Positions 15,458-23,213 of a stretch of DNA of 40,568 nucleotides are shown piece by piece (within the stretch, counting starts at the first letter, position 1; every line of letters begins with the position of its first letter). Source of the DNA: Bradyrhizobium macuxiense (lineage in GTDB: Bacteria; Pseudomonadota; Alphaproteobacteria; Rhizobiales; Xanthobacteraceae); contig NZ_LNCU01000106.1 of NCBI RefSeq assembly GCF_001542415.1, positions 172,554 to 213,121 on the forward strand, in the 5' to 3' direction. Both the position numbers and the translations under genes were made by a program. The notes beneath the pieces are model-generated. The model saw only the letters and a program-made list of their open reading frames with translations. It ran no database searches and was not told the origin of the DNA.

Positions 15458-15871
15458 CTACAGGTCCACCACCACGTAGTTGCTCTCGACCGCGACCTTG
15501 ACGGTCTCGGCAACATACGGCCCCTTCACGAGATTGGTGCCCGCCTCGACATTGACCGGGTAGGCGCGCGCGCGAAACCGGCGGGGATCGCAATAGGACT
15601 GGCCGGTGCGAATATCGAACTCCCAGCCGTGCCAGGGGCAGCGCAGGATCTCGCCGAGTTTTGTGTATTCTATCTCGCCGGGGTCGGTGGATGACGCCAG
15701 GCCGATCAGCGGGCCCTCGCAGAGCGCCGCACCCTGATGCGGGCAGCGGTTCAACAGGCCGAAGAACTCGCCCTTGACGTTGAACACCACGATCGGCCGA
15801 CCGTCGATCTCGATGGATTTCCGCGAACCCGGCGGCAGCTCATCCACCGGGGCAATCACATGACGCGCCAT
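15458..15871 (-). CDS. Rieske [2Fe-2S] ferredoxin-type protein
   Basis: A 137-residue protein that is essentially one Rieske domain. The cluster ligands are in CPHQGAALCEG (Cys and His of the first box) and CPWHGWEFDIRTG (second box). The short length and absence of a membrane anchor fit a soluble ferredoxin feeding an oxygenase, rather than an oxygenase alpha subunit or the bc1 Rieske protein. A longer interbox loop (SSTDPGEIEYTKLGE) is present, as in some uncharacterised actinobacterial and rhizobial members. Its neighbours are two amidohydrolases upstream and a methyltransferase downstream. No oxygenase is visible in the window, so the electron acceptor is unknown. Confidence 0.88.
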   Translation of the reverse strand: MARHVIAPVDELPPGSRKSIEIDGRPIVVFNVKGEFFGLLNRCPHQGAALCEGPLIGLASSTDPGEIEYTKLGEILRCPWHGWEFDIRTGQSYCDPRRFRARAYPVNVEAGTNLVKGPYVAETVKVAVESNYVVVDL

Positions 15872-15884
15872 CAGTTTTTCTCAC

Positions 15885-15929
15885 GCATGATCTTTTCGGA
15901 AAACCGGTTTCCACTTGTCCGGATCATGC
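15885..15929. repeat. Rhizobiales-type 45-bp palindrome (GCATGATC ... GATCATGC)
   Basis: The outer arms GCATGATC and GATCATGC are inverse complements, and an inner GGAAAACCGGTTTCC can also pair. I recognise this short repeat from many Bradyrhizobium and other Rhizobiales intergenic regions. It fills almost the whole 57-bp gap between the amidohydrolase stop and the Rieske start. It could form a hairpin in the operon mRNA. Confidence 0.75.
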
Positions 15930-17038
15930 TACGCAACACCGTACAGCTTCTTCGCATTGTCGAGATAGAACGCCTGCTTGTTGGCGCCGCTGACGCCGGC
16001 CGGCAGCACACGCGACGGCTCGTCGTAATCCCAGTGCGGATAGTCGGTCGCGAACAACAGCTTGTCCCAGCCGATCCATTCGATGGTCTGGAACAGATGA
16101 TCACGGCTCTCCGGATCCTCCATCGGCTGCGTCGTCCACCAGATGTGGTCGCGGATGTATTCCGACGGCTTGCGCTTGAGATGCGACACCTCGGCATGTA
16201 GCCGCGAGAACACCTTATCGAGCCGCCAGGCCAGCGACGGCGCCCAGCCGAAGCCGGCCTCGACCATCACCATCTTCAATTTCGGGAAGCGTTCGAACAC
16301 GCCTTCGAGCACGAGGCTCGCCAGCGCGGTCTGCTGGCACTGCGAATGGCCGACCATCTCCTCGATGTAGAAGCTCGGCCAGCCCGACGCGGTTATCGGG
16401 TTGCCGCCGAAGCCGAATGCGTGCACGCCGATCGGCAGCCCGGCCTCTTCCGCCGCCTGGTAGATCGGCCAGTAGCGGCGCTGGCCGAGCGGCTCGACGT
16501 TGCGGCTGAGCAGCAGCACTTGAACGAAATTCTTGTCGCCCGCACGCTTGCGGATTTCGGCGGCGGCTGAGACGCCGTCCTCATTGGCGACGACGATCGA
16601 ACCTTTCAGCCGTGAATCCTTGCTGGTCCATTTCTCGATCTGCCAGTCGTTGACCGCGGAGCAGATCGCACCGGCGAGATCCTGGTTACGGATGCCCTGC
16701 CCGGTGTTGAGCGGATTGAGCACGCCGAGCGCAACATTGTTGCGGTCGAGCAGCTGCTTCTGCATGAAGGACAGCGAGGAGCCTTGCGGACCGCCTTCCG
16801 GCGGGTAGGCATCGCGGCGCGAGGCGTTCGGTTGCGCCTTCGGATAGGGCGGGCCCCCCATCATGCCCTGATAGGTATGAACGCCGAAGGTTTCGAGATG
16901 GGCGTGCCAGCGCTTGGCCAGGAACGGATACAGCTCGTCCGGGGTCGCACGGGCCGGATGGATGTCGCAATCGGCGATCGCGGTCTTGATGCCGGAGGAC
17001 GATGCGGCTGGCGGAATTTCGCGAAGCTGGACGTTCAT
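15929..17038 (-). CDS. Amidohydrolase family protein (PF04909-type, DCDxHP subfamily), second of a pair
   Basis: A 369-residue TIM-barrel metal-dependent hydrolase or decarboxylase of the amidohydrolase_2 group. The N-terminal motif is IADCDIHPA; the classic DxHxH metal site is reduced to DCDxHP. Later conserved positions are GLPIGVHAFG (barrel His), KLKMVMVEAGFGWAPSLAWRLDK, and LLFATDYPHWDYDEP, with Asp and His near the metal site. It shares many positions with the upstream gene (RYWPIY.AAE, IGVHA, TDYPHWD.D), so they are paralogues. The start ATG overlaps the upstream stop (ATGA), indicating translational coupling. Members of this group include ACMSD-like decarboxylases and ring hydrolases; the substrate is unknown. 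Confidence 0.88.
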   Translation of the reverse strand: MNVQLREIPPAASSSGIKTAIADCDIHPARATPDELYPFLAKRWHAHLETFGVHTYQGMMGGPPYPKAQPNASRRDAYPPEGGPQGSSLSFMQKQLLDRNNVALGVLNPLNTGQGIRNQDLAGAICSAVNDWQIEKWTSKDSRLKGSIVVANEDGVSAAAEIRKRAGDKNFVQVLLLSRNVEPLGQRRYWPIYQAAEEAGLPIGVHAFGFGGNPITASGWPSFYIEEMVGHSQCQQTALASLVLEGVFERFPKLKMVMVEAGFGWAPSLAWRLDKVFSRLHAEVSHLKRKPSEYIRDHIWWTTQPMEDPESRDHLFQTIEWIGWDKLLFATDYPHWDYDEPSRVLPAGVSGANKQAFYLDNAKKLYGVA

Positions 17039-18111
17039 GACGCCGTCTCCTTCACTTTCAGGCGCGTGTAGGTCGCGTACGGATTGTCGACCATGATCTT
17101 GCGGACGAGATCCGGCGACAATCCCATCGGCAGCACGTCATCGCCGTCGAACTGCCAATGCGGATAATCCGTCGAGAATAGGATCAATTCGTCCGACTGC
17201 ATATGGTCGAACAGCCGGTTCAGCGTGTCCGGTTCCGGCGGCGCGTCGACCGGCTGCAGCGAGAAGCGGATGTTGCTGCGCACAATCTCCAGCGGCGCGC
17301 GGTCGACCCACGGCGTTTCCATGCGCACGCCGCGCCAGAACTTGTGCAGCCGCCACAGGAACGGCGGCAGCCAGGTGAAGCCCGATTCCAGCATCACCAT
17401 CTTCAGATTCGGGTGGCGTGCGAACACGCCCTCGACGATCAGGCTGGTGAGCTGGGTCTGGAACGCCTGCGCCTGCGCGACATAGTCCTCGATGTGATAG
17501 GAGCCCCAGCCGACCGAGGTCGGCGGGTTGTGATAGGCGCTGCCGGCATGGATGCCGATCGGTAGCCCGAGGCGCTCGGCCGCAGCGTAGATCGGCCAAT
17601 AGTGACGCTTGCCGAGCGGCATGTCGCCCATGACCAGCATCAGCACCTGCACGAAGCGCTTGTCCTGCGCACAACGCTCGATCTCGGCGACCGCCTTCTC
17701 GATGCTCTGCACGGGGATCACTATCGAGCCGCGCAGCCGATCGTCCTTGTCGAGCCACTCCTTCGCCAGCCAGTCGTTCAGCGCGCGGCAGAAGGCGTCG
17801 GCCATGTCCTCGGAGAACACCATCTGCACACCGTAGAGCGGATTGCAGATGCCGTAGGCGCTGCCGAACTTGTCGAGCGCCTGGCGCTGCATGTCGGCGA
17901 TATCAGAACCGGGCTTGCCCTGTGCCGGCCGCCAGTCCGGCCGCGCCGAAATCGGCGAGTTGACCGGATAGGATTGCGAGATCAGGTCGGTCATGCCGCG
18001 CGTCGTCACCTGGTCGCGCCAGTAGTCGTTCATGTAGGGCAGCAGGCTGGTGAGGTGAGGCACGGCGGGATGCAGATCGCAATCCACGCCGCCGGCGATC
18101 GGCGACGTCAT
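17035..18111 (-). CDS. Amidohydrolase family protein (PF04909-type, DCDxHP subfamily), first of a pair
   Basis: A 358-residue paralogue of the following gene. Shared landmarks are GVDCDLHPAVPHL at the N terminus, KRHYWPIYAAAERLGLPIGI, the barrel HAGSAYH, NLKMVMLESGFTWLPPFLWR, and LILFSTDYPHWQFDGDD at the C terminus. ATG 18111 is chosen because AGAGGA lies seven bases upstream; nine extra codons upstream have no ribosome site. It heads the four-gene set and overlaps the next gene by four bases, which suggests equimolar synthesis and possibly a hetero-oligomer. It is divergent from the CinA-like gene across 162 bp that should contain both promoters. Confidence 0.88.
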   Translation of the reverse strand: MTSPIAGGVDCDLHPAVPHLTSLLPYMNDYWRDQVTTRGMTDLISQSYPVNSPISARPDWRPAQGKPGSDIADMQRQALDKFGSAYGICNPLYGVQMVFSEDMADAFCRALNDWLAKEWLDKDDRLRGSIVIPVQSIEKAVAEIERCAQDKRFVQVLMLVMGDMPLGKRHYWPIYAAAERLGLPIGIHAGSAYHNPPTSVGWGSYHIEDYVAQAQAFQTQLTSLIVEGVFARHPNLKMVMLESGFTWLPPFLWRLHKFWRGVRMETPWVDRAPLEIVRSNIRFSLQPVDAPPEPDTLNRLFDHMQSDELILFSTDYPHWQFDGDDVLPMGLSPDLVRKIMVDNPYATYTRLKVKETAS

Positions 18112-18273
18112 GATGTTTCCTCTGATCGGCGCGCCCATCGCGACGCCGACTTTGTTTGGGCCGTATTCAAGCAGGCCTGCCGGTGGTCGGCAACTCGGCA
18201 GAGGCCGATGTGGTGTGCTAGGAAGGCAGAACGACCCGGAGATTTTTCATGGCACACAACAGGAAGGCCGCCA

Positions 18274-18756
18274 ATGACTGAGCTGGTATCTATCGCCGAG
18301 CGGATCGCGGCAAAGCTGATCGCGAACAAGCAGACGATCTCGGTCGCGGAATCGTCGACCGGGGGATTGATCTCCGCATCACTGCTCGCGGTGCCCGGCG
18401 CATCGGCCTACTTCATCGGTGGCGGCGTGATCTATACCCGCGACGCGCGGAGCGTGCTGATGGATATTCCCAATGACGCCATGCGCGGCATCCGCTCGGC
18501 GTCCGAACCCTATGCGCAGCTGCTGGCAAGCCAGATCCGCCAGCGCCTCTCGACCGATTGGGGGCTGTCGGAAACCGGCGCATCCGGCCCGACCGGCAAC
18601 CGCTACGGCGACGCCGCCGGCCATAGCTGCATGGCGGTCGCCGGCCCGCAGCAGCAGGTGATCACGCTCGAGACCGGAAGCAACGACCGGCAGGCGAACA
18701 TGCAGGCGTTCGCAAAGGCCGCGCTGGAGTTACTGTTGAAGAATCTGTCGCGATAA
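18274..18756 (+). CDS. CinA C-terminal domain protein (nicotinamide-nucleotide amidase-like, PncC)
   Basis: A 160-residue single-domain CinA_C protein. Known members deamidate nicotinamide mononucleotide to nicotinate mononucleotide in NAD recycling. Visible motifs are VAESSTGGLISASLLAVPGA (nucleophile region), YFIGGGVIYT and TGASGPTGNRYGD. The last is an altered form of the usual GIAGP region, so specificity may differ. The start is ATG 18274, with AGGAAGG nine bases upstream. The same frame is open far upstream, but only as antisense to the amidohydrolase. It stands alone and is followed by a repeat. Confidence 0.88.
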   Translation: MTELVSIAERIAAKLIANKQTISVAESSTGGLISASLLAVPGASAYFIGGGVIYTRDARSVLMDIPNDAMRGIRSASEPYAQLLASQIRQRLSTDWGLSETGASGPTGNRYGDAAGHSCMAVAGPQQQVITLETGSNDRQANMQAFAKAALELLLKNLSR

Positions 18757-18765
18757 TTTTCTGCT

Positions 18766-18896
18766 GTCGTCCCGGGCAAGCGCAGCGCGACCCGGGACCC
18801 ATAACCACAACTGCCAGCTTTGAAGATCGCTGGAGCCACCGCTGAGTACCGCAATGATCTATGGTGGTTATGGGTCCCTGCTTTCGCAGGGACGAC
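18766..18896. repeat. Palindromic intergenic repeat, family D (GTCGTCCCGGG ... GGGACGAC)
   Basis: The outer arms are GTCGTCCC and GGGACGAC. The inner halves GACCCGGGACCCATAACC and GGTTATGGGTCCC also pair, and GTCCCTGCTTTCGCAGGGAC is a compact hairpin on its own. It separates the convergent CinA-like and HlyD genes and could end transcription from both sides. Confidence 0.75.
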
Positions 18897-18920
18897 GTGA
18901 GGAAACAACCTCGCAGGTAC

Positions 18921-20231
18921 TCACTTCTCGCGGAACGAGCGCATGAACTGGTCGCTCAGCGGCTTCATCAGATAGGACAGCATGGTGCGGTCGCCGGTCT
19001 GGACGAAGGCTTCCACCGGCATGCCCGGGATGATCTTGACCTCGCTGCCGAGACGCTTGATTTCGTCCGGCGGCATTGAGACGCGGATGGTGTAATAGGC
19101 CTGCCCGGTGCGCTGATCGGTGGTGGTGTCGGCGGAGACGCGGGTCACGACACCGTTCAGCTCCGGCGTGGTGCGCTGGTTGAAGGCGGAGAGCCGCAAC
19201 AGCGTCTTCTGGCCGATCTGCAACTTGTCGATATCCTGCGGGTTGACCTTGGCTTCGACCGACAGCGCGTCGCCCTGCGGCACGATCATCATGATGGCGT
19301 CGCCTGCGGTGATGACGCCGCCGACCGTATGCACCGTCGATTGCAGCACCATGCCATCCTGCGGCGCCCGGATATCGACGCGGCGAAGCTGGTCTTCCGC
19401 GGTGACCTTGCGCTCGACGAACTCGCCGATCTTGTCATTGGTCTCGCGCAAATCCTTGGAGACCTCCGCGAGCATGTCCTTGTCGACCTGGATGATCTGC
19501 AGCTCGGTCTCGGTGATTTTGCCCTTGGCCTGCGCGCGCTGCGCGATGTATTGCGCCCGCTCGCCGGCGAGCCGCGCTGCGTCGCGCTCCAGCGTGGTGA
19601 GGCGGGTGAGCTGCACCAGATGCTGATCATAGAGCTGGCGGACGCCGACCAGTTCCTGCTGCACCAGCGCGATCTCCTTGTCCTTGGCGGCTTCCTGCGC
19701 CTCCAGACCGGAGATCTCCTCGTTCAACTGCGTGACGCGTTCGCGCAGCTGCGCCTTTTGCCCAATCCGGCCGTTGACGCGGAAATCGAACAATTTGGTT
19801 TCGCTGGCCATGACGTCCTTGACGTCCGGATCGTCGGTATGTTCCGTCAGCGTCGCGGGGAACTTGATCTTCTCCAGCCCCCGCTGCTCGGCGTCGAGCC
19901 GCGCAGCGCGCGCATAGAGACCGTTCAAGGTCTTGACCACGATCGCAAGGCTCGCCTTCACCACCGTCTCGTCAAGACGCACGACGACATCGCCGGCTTT
20001 GACCAGATCGCCGTCACGCGCCAGGATCTCGCCGACCACGCCGCCGGTCGGATGCTGCACCTTCTTGATGTTGGAATCGACCACCACGGAGCCCGGCGCG
20101 ATCAGCGCGCCCGAGATCGGCACCGTCGAAGCCCAGCCGCCGACGCCGCCGCCCAGAACCAGGACGACGGCGAGGCCGACGATCAGATGCTTCCTGATCG
20201 AGAGATGTGCGTTGCGCGGTTGATCGGTCAT
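18921..20231 (-). CDS. HlyD-family type I secretion membrane-fusion protein
   Basis: A 436-residue periplasmic adaptor (PrtE/HlyD type). A cytoplasmic stub is followed by a membrane anchor at about 14-33 (LIVGLAVVLVLGGGVGGW). The first lipoyl half is at about 45-90 (KKVQHPTGGVVGEILARDGD), and a long coiled-coil hairpin spans about 100-290. The second lipoyl half and barrel contain DIRAPQDGMVLQSTVHTVGG and PGMPVEAFVQTGDRTMLSYL, with the C-terminal signature LSYLMKPL of these adaptors. The start overlaps the ABC gene stop by four bases (ATGA). With the upstream ABC protein it forms the inner-membrane part of a type I exporter; the TolC partner is not in the window. Confidence 0.92.
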   Translation of the reverse strand: MTDQPRNAHLSIRKHLIVGLAVVLVLGGGVGGWASTVPISGALIAPGSVVVDSNIKKVQHPTGGVVGEILARDGDLVKAGDVVVRLDETVVKASLAIVVKTLNGLYARAARLDAEQRGLEKIKFPATLTEHTDDPDVKDVMASETKLFDFRVNGRIGQKAQLRERVTQLNEEISGLEAQEAAKDKEIALVQQELVGVRQLYDQHLVQLTRLTTLERDAARLAGERAQYIAQRAQAKGKITETELQIIQVDKDMLAEVSKDLRETNDKIGEFVERKVTAEDQLRRVDIRAPQDGMVLQSTVHTVGGVITAGDAIMMIVPQGDALSVEAKVNPQDIDKLQIGQKTLLRLSAFNQRTTPELNGVVTRVSADTTTDQRTGQAYYTIRVSMPPDEIKRLGSEVKIIPGMPVEAFVQTGDRTMLSYLMKPLSDQFMRSFREK

Positions 20232-21973
20232 GACTTGGTTGCCCCCGCATCGGCAACGATCCTGACCGGTGTCGGCGGCGCGACGCGCTGCAGCACCTGC
20301 CCGAGCACGACCTCCTTCGGCCCGAAGGTCTGCATGCGGCCGTCCTTCAGCACCAGGAGCTGATCGACGCCCTCGATGCCGATCGGCCGGTGCGCAACCA
20401 CGATGACGACCGCACCACGCTCTCGCGCTGCACGCACCGCGCGGGTCAGCGCCTCGTCGCCTTCGCTGTCGAGATTTGAATTCGGCTCGTCGAGCACGAC
20501 CAGGAACGGATTGCCGTAGAGTGCACGCGCCAGCGCGACGCGCTGCGCCTGGCCGGCCGACAGCGCGCTGCCCTGCTCGCCGACCTGCGTGTCGTAGCCC
20601 TCGCGCATCTTGATGATCATCTCGTGCACGCCGGCCTCCTTGGCCGCCGCGATGATGCCGTCGGACTTGGCTTCGGGATCGAAGCGGGAAATGTTCTGCG
20701 CGATGGTGCCGCCGAACAGTTCGACGTCCTGCGGCAGATAGCCGACATAGCGTCCGAGCACGTCCGACGACCATTGGTCGAGCGCTGCGCCGTCGAGCCG
20801 CACTTTGCCGCGGACCGGCGCCCAGACGCCGACCAGCGCCCGGATCAGCGACGACTTGCCGGACCCGCTCGGCCCGATCACGCCGACGCCGCTGCCAGCC
20901 TCGGCCGTGAAGTTGACATCCTGCACGATCACGCGCTGGTCGCCCGGCGCCACCATGGTGACAGCTTCGACCGACAGCTTCTTCGTCGGCGGCTGCAACA
21001 GGGTCTGCTCCGGCCGTGCCGGCATCTGCTGCAGCAGCCGGTTGAGCCGGTGCCAGCTCTGGCGCGCGGCGACGAAGCCCTTCCAATGCGCGATCGCCAG
21101 ATCGACCGGCGCCAGCGCCCGCGCGCTCAGGATCGAGCCCGCGATGATGATGCCGCCGGTGGCCTCCTGGTGGATCACGAGATAGGCGCCGACCGCGAGC
21201 ACGGAGGACTGCAGCATCATGCGCAGCACCTTGGCGACCGCACCGAGCCCGCCGGTGACGTCGCTGGCGCGCTGGTTGCCGGCCAGATAATCCTCGTTGG
21301 CATCGTTCCAGCGCTGGTTCATCCGCCCGGCCATGCCCATCGCGACGAGCACCTCGGCATTGCGGCGGCTGGACGCGGCGATATCGTTGCGCCGCGCGGC
21401 GAGGCTCAACGCTTCCTTGGCCGGCGTGCGCGACATGTACTCGGTGATCAGCGTCAGCGTCACCAGGATGACGGCGCCGACCAGCGCCGTGACGCCGAGC
21501 AGCCAGTGGAACGCGAAGCAGATCGCCATGTAGAACGGCAGCCATGGCAGATCGAAGAACGCGCCGGGCCCCATGCTGCCGAGGAAGGAACGCACATTGT
21601 CGAGGTCGCGCAGCGGTTGCAGGCCCTCGCTGCGATTGCCCACGGTCAGCGGCAACCGGACGATGGTATCGAACACCCGTGCATTGAGGGCTTCATCGAG
21701 CGAGGTTCCAATGCGGCCAAGGATCCGTCCGCGCAGCAGATCGAGCACACCTTGGGCCATGTAGAGGCCGGCGGCGATGACCACGAGGCCAATCAGGGTC
21801 GGAACACTGCGGCTCGGCAGCACCCGGTCGTAGACCTGCAGCATGAACATTGAACCTGTCAGGTACAACAGGTTGATCATGCAACTCATGAGACCGACGC
21901 CGATGAAGGCACTGCGGCATGCGCGCAGCGCCTCACTCAGTTCGGAACGCCGGACAGCGGGAGCAGCTGCCAT
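20228..21973 (-). CDS. Type I secretion ABC permease/ATPase (PrtD-like)
   Basis: A 581-residue exporter half-transporter. Residues about 20-310 are the membrane domain (MSCMINLLYLTGSMFMLQVYDRVLPSRS is typical of PrtD-type proteins). The nucleotide-binding domain has Walker A GPSGSGKSS at 367-375, signature LSAGQAQR at 471-478, Walker B LVVLDEPNSNLD at 491-502 and the H-loop His528. There is no C39 peptidase domain, so substrates should carry a C-terminal signal rather than a double-Gly leader. The FecR/repeat protein at 27596-31744 is the obvious candidate substrate in the window. It is translationally coupled to the HlyD gene. Confidence 0.92.
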   Translation of the reverse strand: MAAAPAVRRSELSEALRACRSAFIGVGLMSCMINLLYLTGSMFMLQVYDRVLPSRSVPTLIGLVVIAAGLYMAQGVLDLLRGRILGRIGTSLDEALNARVFDTIVRLPLTVGNRSEGLQPLRDLDNVRSFLGSMGPGAFFDLPWLPFYMAICFAFHWLLGVTALVGAVILVTLTLITEYMSRTPAKEALSLAARRNDIAASSRRNAEVLVAMGMAGRMNQRWNDANEDYLAGNQRASDVTGGLGAVAKVLRMMLQSSVLAVGAYLVIHQEATGGIIIAGSILSARALAPVDLAIAHWKGFVAARQSWHRLNRLLQQMPARPEQTLLQPPTKKLSVEAVTMVAPGDQRVIVQDVNFTAEAGSGVGVIGPSGSGKSSLIRALVGVWAPVRGKVRLDGAALDQWSSDVLGRYVGYLPQDVELFGGTIAQNISRFDPEAKSDGIIAAAKEAGVHEMIIKMREGYDTQVGEQGSALSAGQAQRVALARALYGNPFLVVLDEPNSNLDSEGDEALTRAVRAARERGAVVIVVAHRPIGIEGVDQLLVLKDGRMQTFGPKEVVLGQVLQRVAPPTPVRIVADAGATKS

Positions 21974-22389
21974 AAAAATCCAGTCTCTACAAAAGGGTCA
22001 CGTGATAGCCACGTTGTATCGACGTTTGCGACCATCGTCCATTTTTGTGACCGTCGTACATTTAAGTCGCGTTAACCCGAGAGCGGGTTCGCAACCGCAT
22101 TTGGTGATCGCACGGGGAGTTGAAGGAATGATGGCTAGTTTGCCGCCGAACCGGGCCGGTTCGTGGGCGCGCTTCTCGAAAAGGGCACGAGAATGACCGA
22201 CATCGAGACACGGCCGATCTCGCCGTAAACATCAAGCAACACGCCGCTCCCGACGCCAAGCCCGACCTTCGGGCGCCAGCAGGTCTCGGCCCGCCCGCAC
22301 TCCGACCTATTCGCCCTGTGGTTGCCGGAACAATTGAACCGTCAGATTCGGGTTCGGATCAGCCCATCACGTTCTGAACCGGACGCCCG
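21974..22389. promoter_or_regulatory. Exporter promoter region and degraded DNA
   Basis: The left 120 bp are less GC-rich than the genes and should contain the exporter promoter on the minus strand; no confident -35/-10 pair was assigned. Short plus-strand frames follow (ATG 22129, 22 codons after GGAGTTGAAGGA; ATG 22194, 11 codons, reading MTDIETRPISP) and end at stops. They look like leftovers of gene starts. I see no intact gene here. Confidence 0.45.
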
Positions 22390-22707
22390 ATACCGTGGGT
22401 CCAGTCGGCGGGCCAGAGCACCCGCGCCACCGAACCGACGCCATTAACCACGCTGTGGTGCATTCGGAACCAGGCGGCGGCACGGGCTTCCCATTGCGCG
22501 GCCGAGCACGGGCTCGGTTCGCGCTGGGAATGGCCCCCTGATCGGGGGCGCAGCCGGGCTTCGGCAGCAGGCTGGTCGCCCCCCTTTGCGTTCGAGGCGG
22601 CGCACAGCGAAACCATCTATCTGATATCTCGCACCGAGCAGGCCCAGGACCGGCGGATCGCCGCGGTACGGCGCTGGATTGCGGACGCCGTCGCCCGCGC
22701 GAGCTAA
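22390..22707 (+). pseudogene. Remnant of a LysR-family regulator (effector-domain C terminus)
   Basis: The last about 55 codons read GSRLVAPFAFEAAHSETIYL, then ISRTEQAQDRRIAAVRRWIADA and a TAA at 22705-22707. This is the typical C-terminal end of a GcvA-like LysR protein. Further upstream, pieces such as AAEHGLG and ALGMAP appear in different frames, separated by frameshifts, and an in-frame TGA interrupts. The HTH part is absent. The stop lies directly against the truncated ABC ATPase gene on the other strand, so this end is a rearrangement joint. The left boundary is approximate. Confidence 0.6.
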
Positions 22708-23213
22708 ACCGCTGCCACCGCGATCATCGCGCGCTGCCGCATGCCGCCCGACATCTCATGCCGATACGACTCCAGCCTCCGCTTGGCGGACGGGATCCGC
22801 ACCACCTCCAGCATCTCGAGCGCACGCGCCATTGCCTCGCGTTCGCTCTTGCCTTCATGACGTATCACGGTCTCGGCGATCTGCCGGCCGATGGTGTAGA
22901 CGGGATCGAGCGCGAGCGCCGGCTCCTGGAAGATCATCGAGACGGTCTGGCCGCGGAATGCGGAGAGCGCCTCGTCGTCCATCGCCAGCACTTCCCGGCC
23001 CAGCACCTTGACGCTGCCGGAGATCTCCGTGCGCTTCCTCGGCAACAGCCGCATCAGCGCCCGCAACGTCACGCTCTTGCCCGAGCCGGACTCGCCGAGC
23101 AACCCCAACACCTCGCCTTCGGCGAGCGACAGGCTGAGATCGTTCACGGCGTGGACCGTACGATCGCCGGTGAAGCGGATGTTGAGGTTGTTGATCTCGA
23201 CGAGGTCAGTCAT
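22704..23213 (-). pseudogene. Truncated DppD/OppD-type peptide ABC transporter ATPase
   Basis: 169 residues out of about 320 expected. It begins normally with MTDLVEINNLNIRFTGDRTV, has Walker A GESGSGKS at 40-47 and the Q-loop FQEPALALDP. It reaches the signature HEMSGGMRQRAMIAV at 153-165, then reads AAV and a stop. Walker B (LLADEPTTALD in relatives), the H-loop and the C-terminal oligopeptide domain are missing, so it cannot hydrolyse ATP normally. The break falls at about 22708-22716, where a LysR remnant begins on the other strand. Its start overlaps the amidase stop (ATGA), showing former operon membership. Confidence 0.85.

Noticed and set aside
17602..18756. A 384-codon version of the CinA-like protein
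   Set aside because: The extra 224 codons are antisense to the amidohydrolase. ATG 18274 has a proper AGGAAGG site and gives a normal family length.
18921..21545. An 874-codon minus-strand frame covering HlyD and part of the ABC gene
   Set aside because: Only the part from ATG 20231 down is real HlyD. The upstream part is an out-of-frame reading of the ABC gene, which has its own motifs in another frame.
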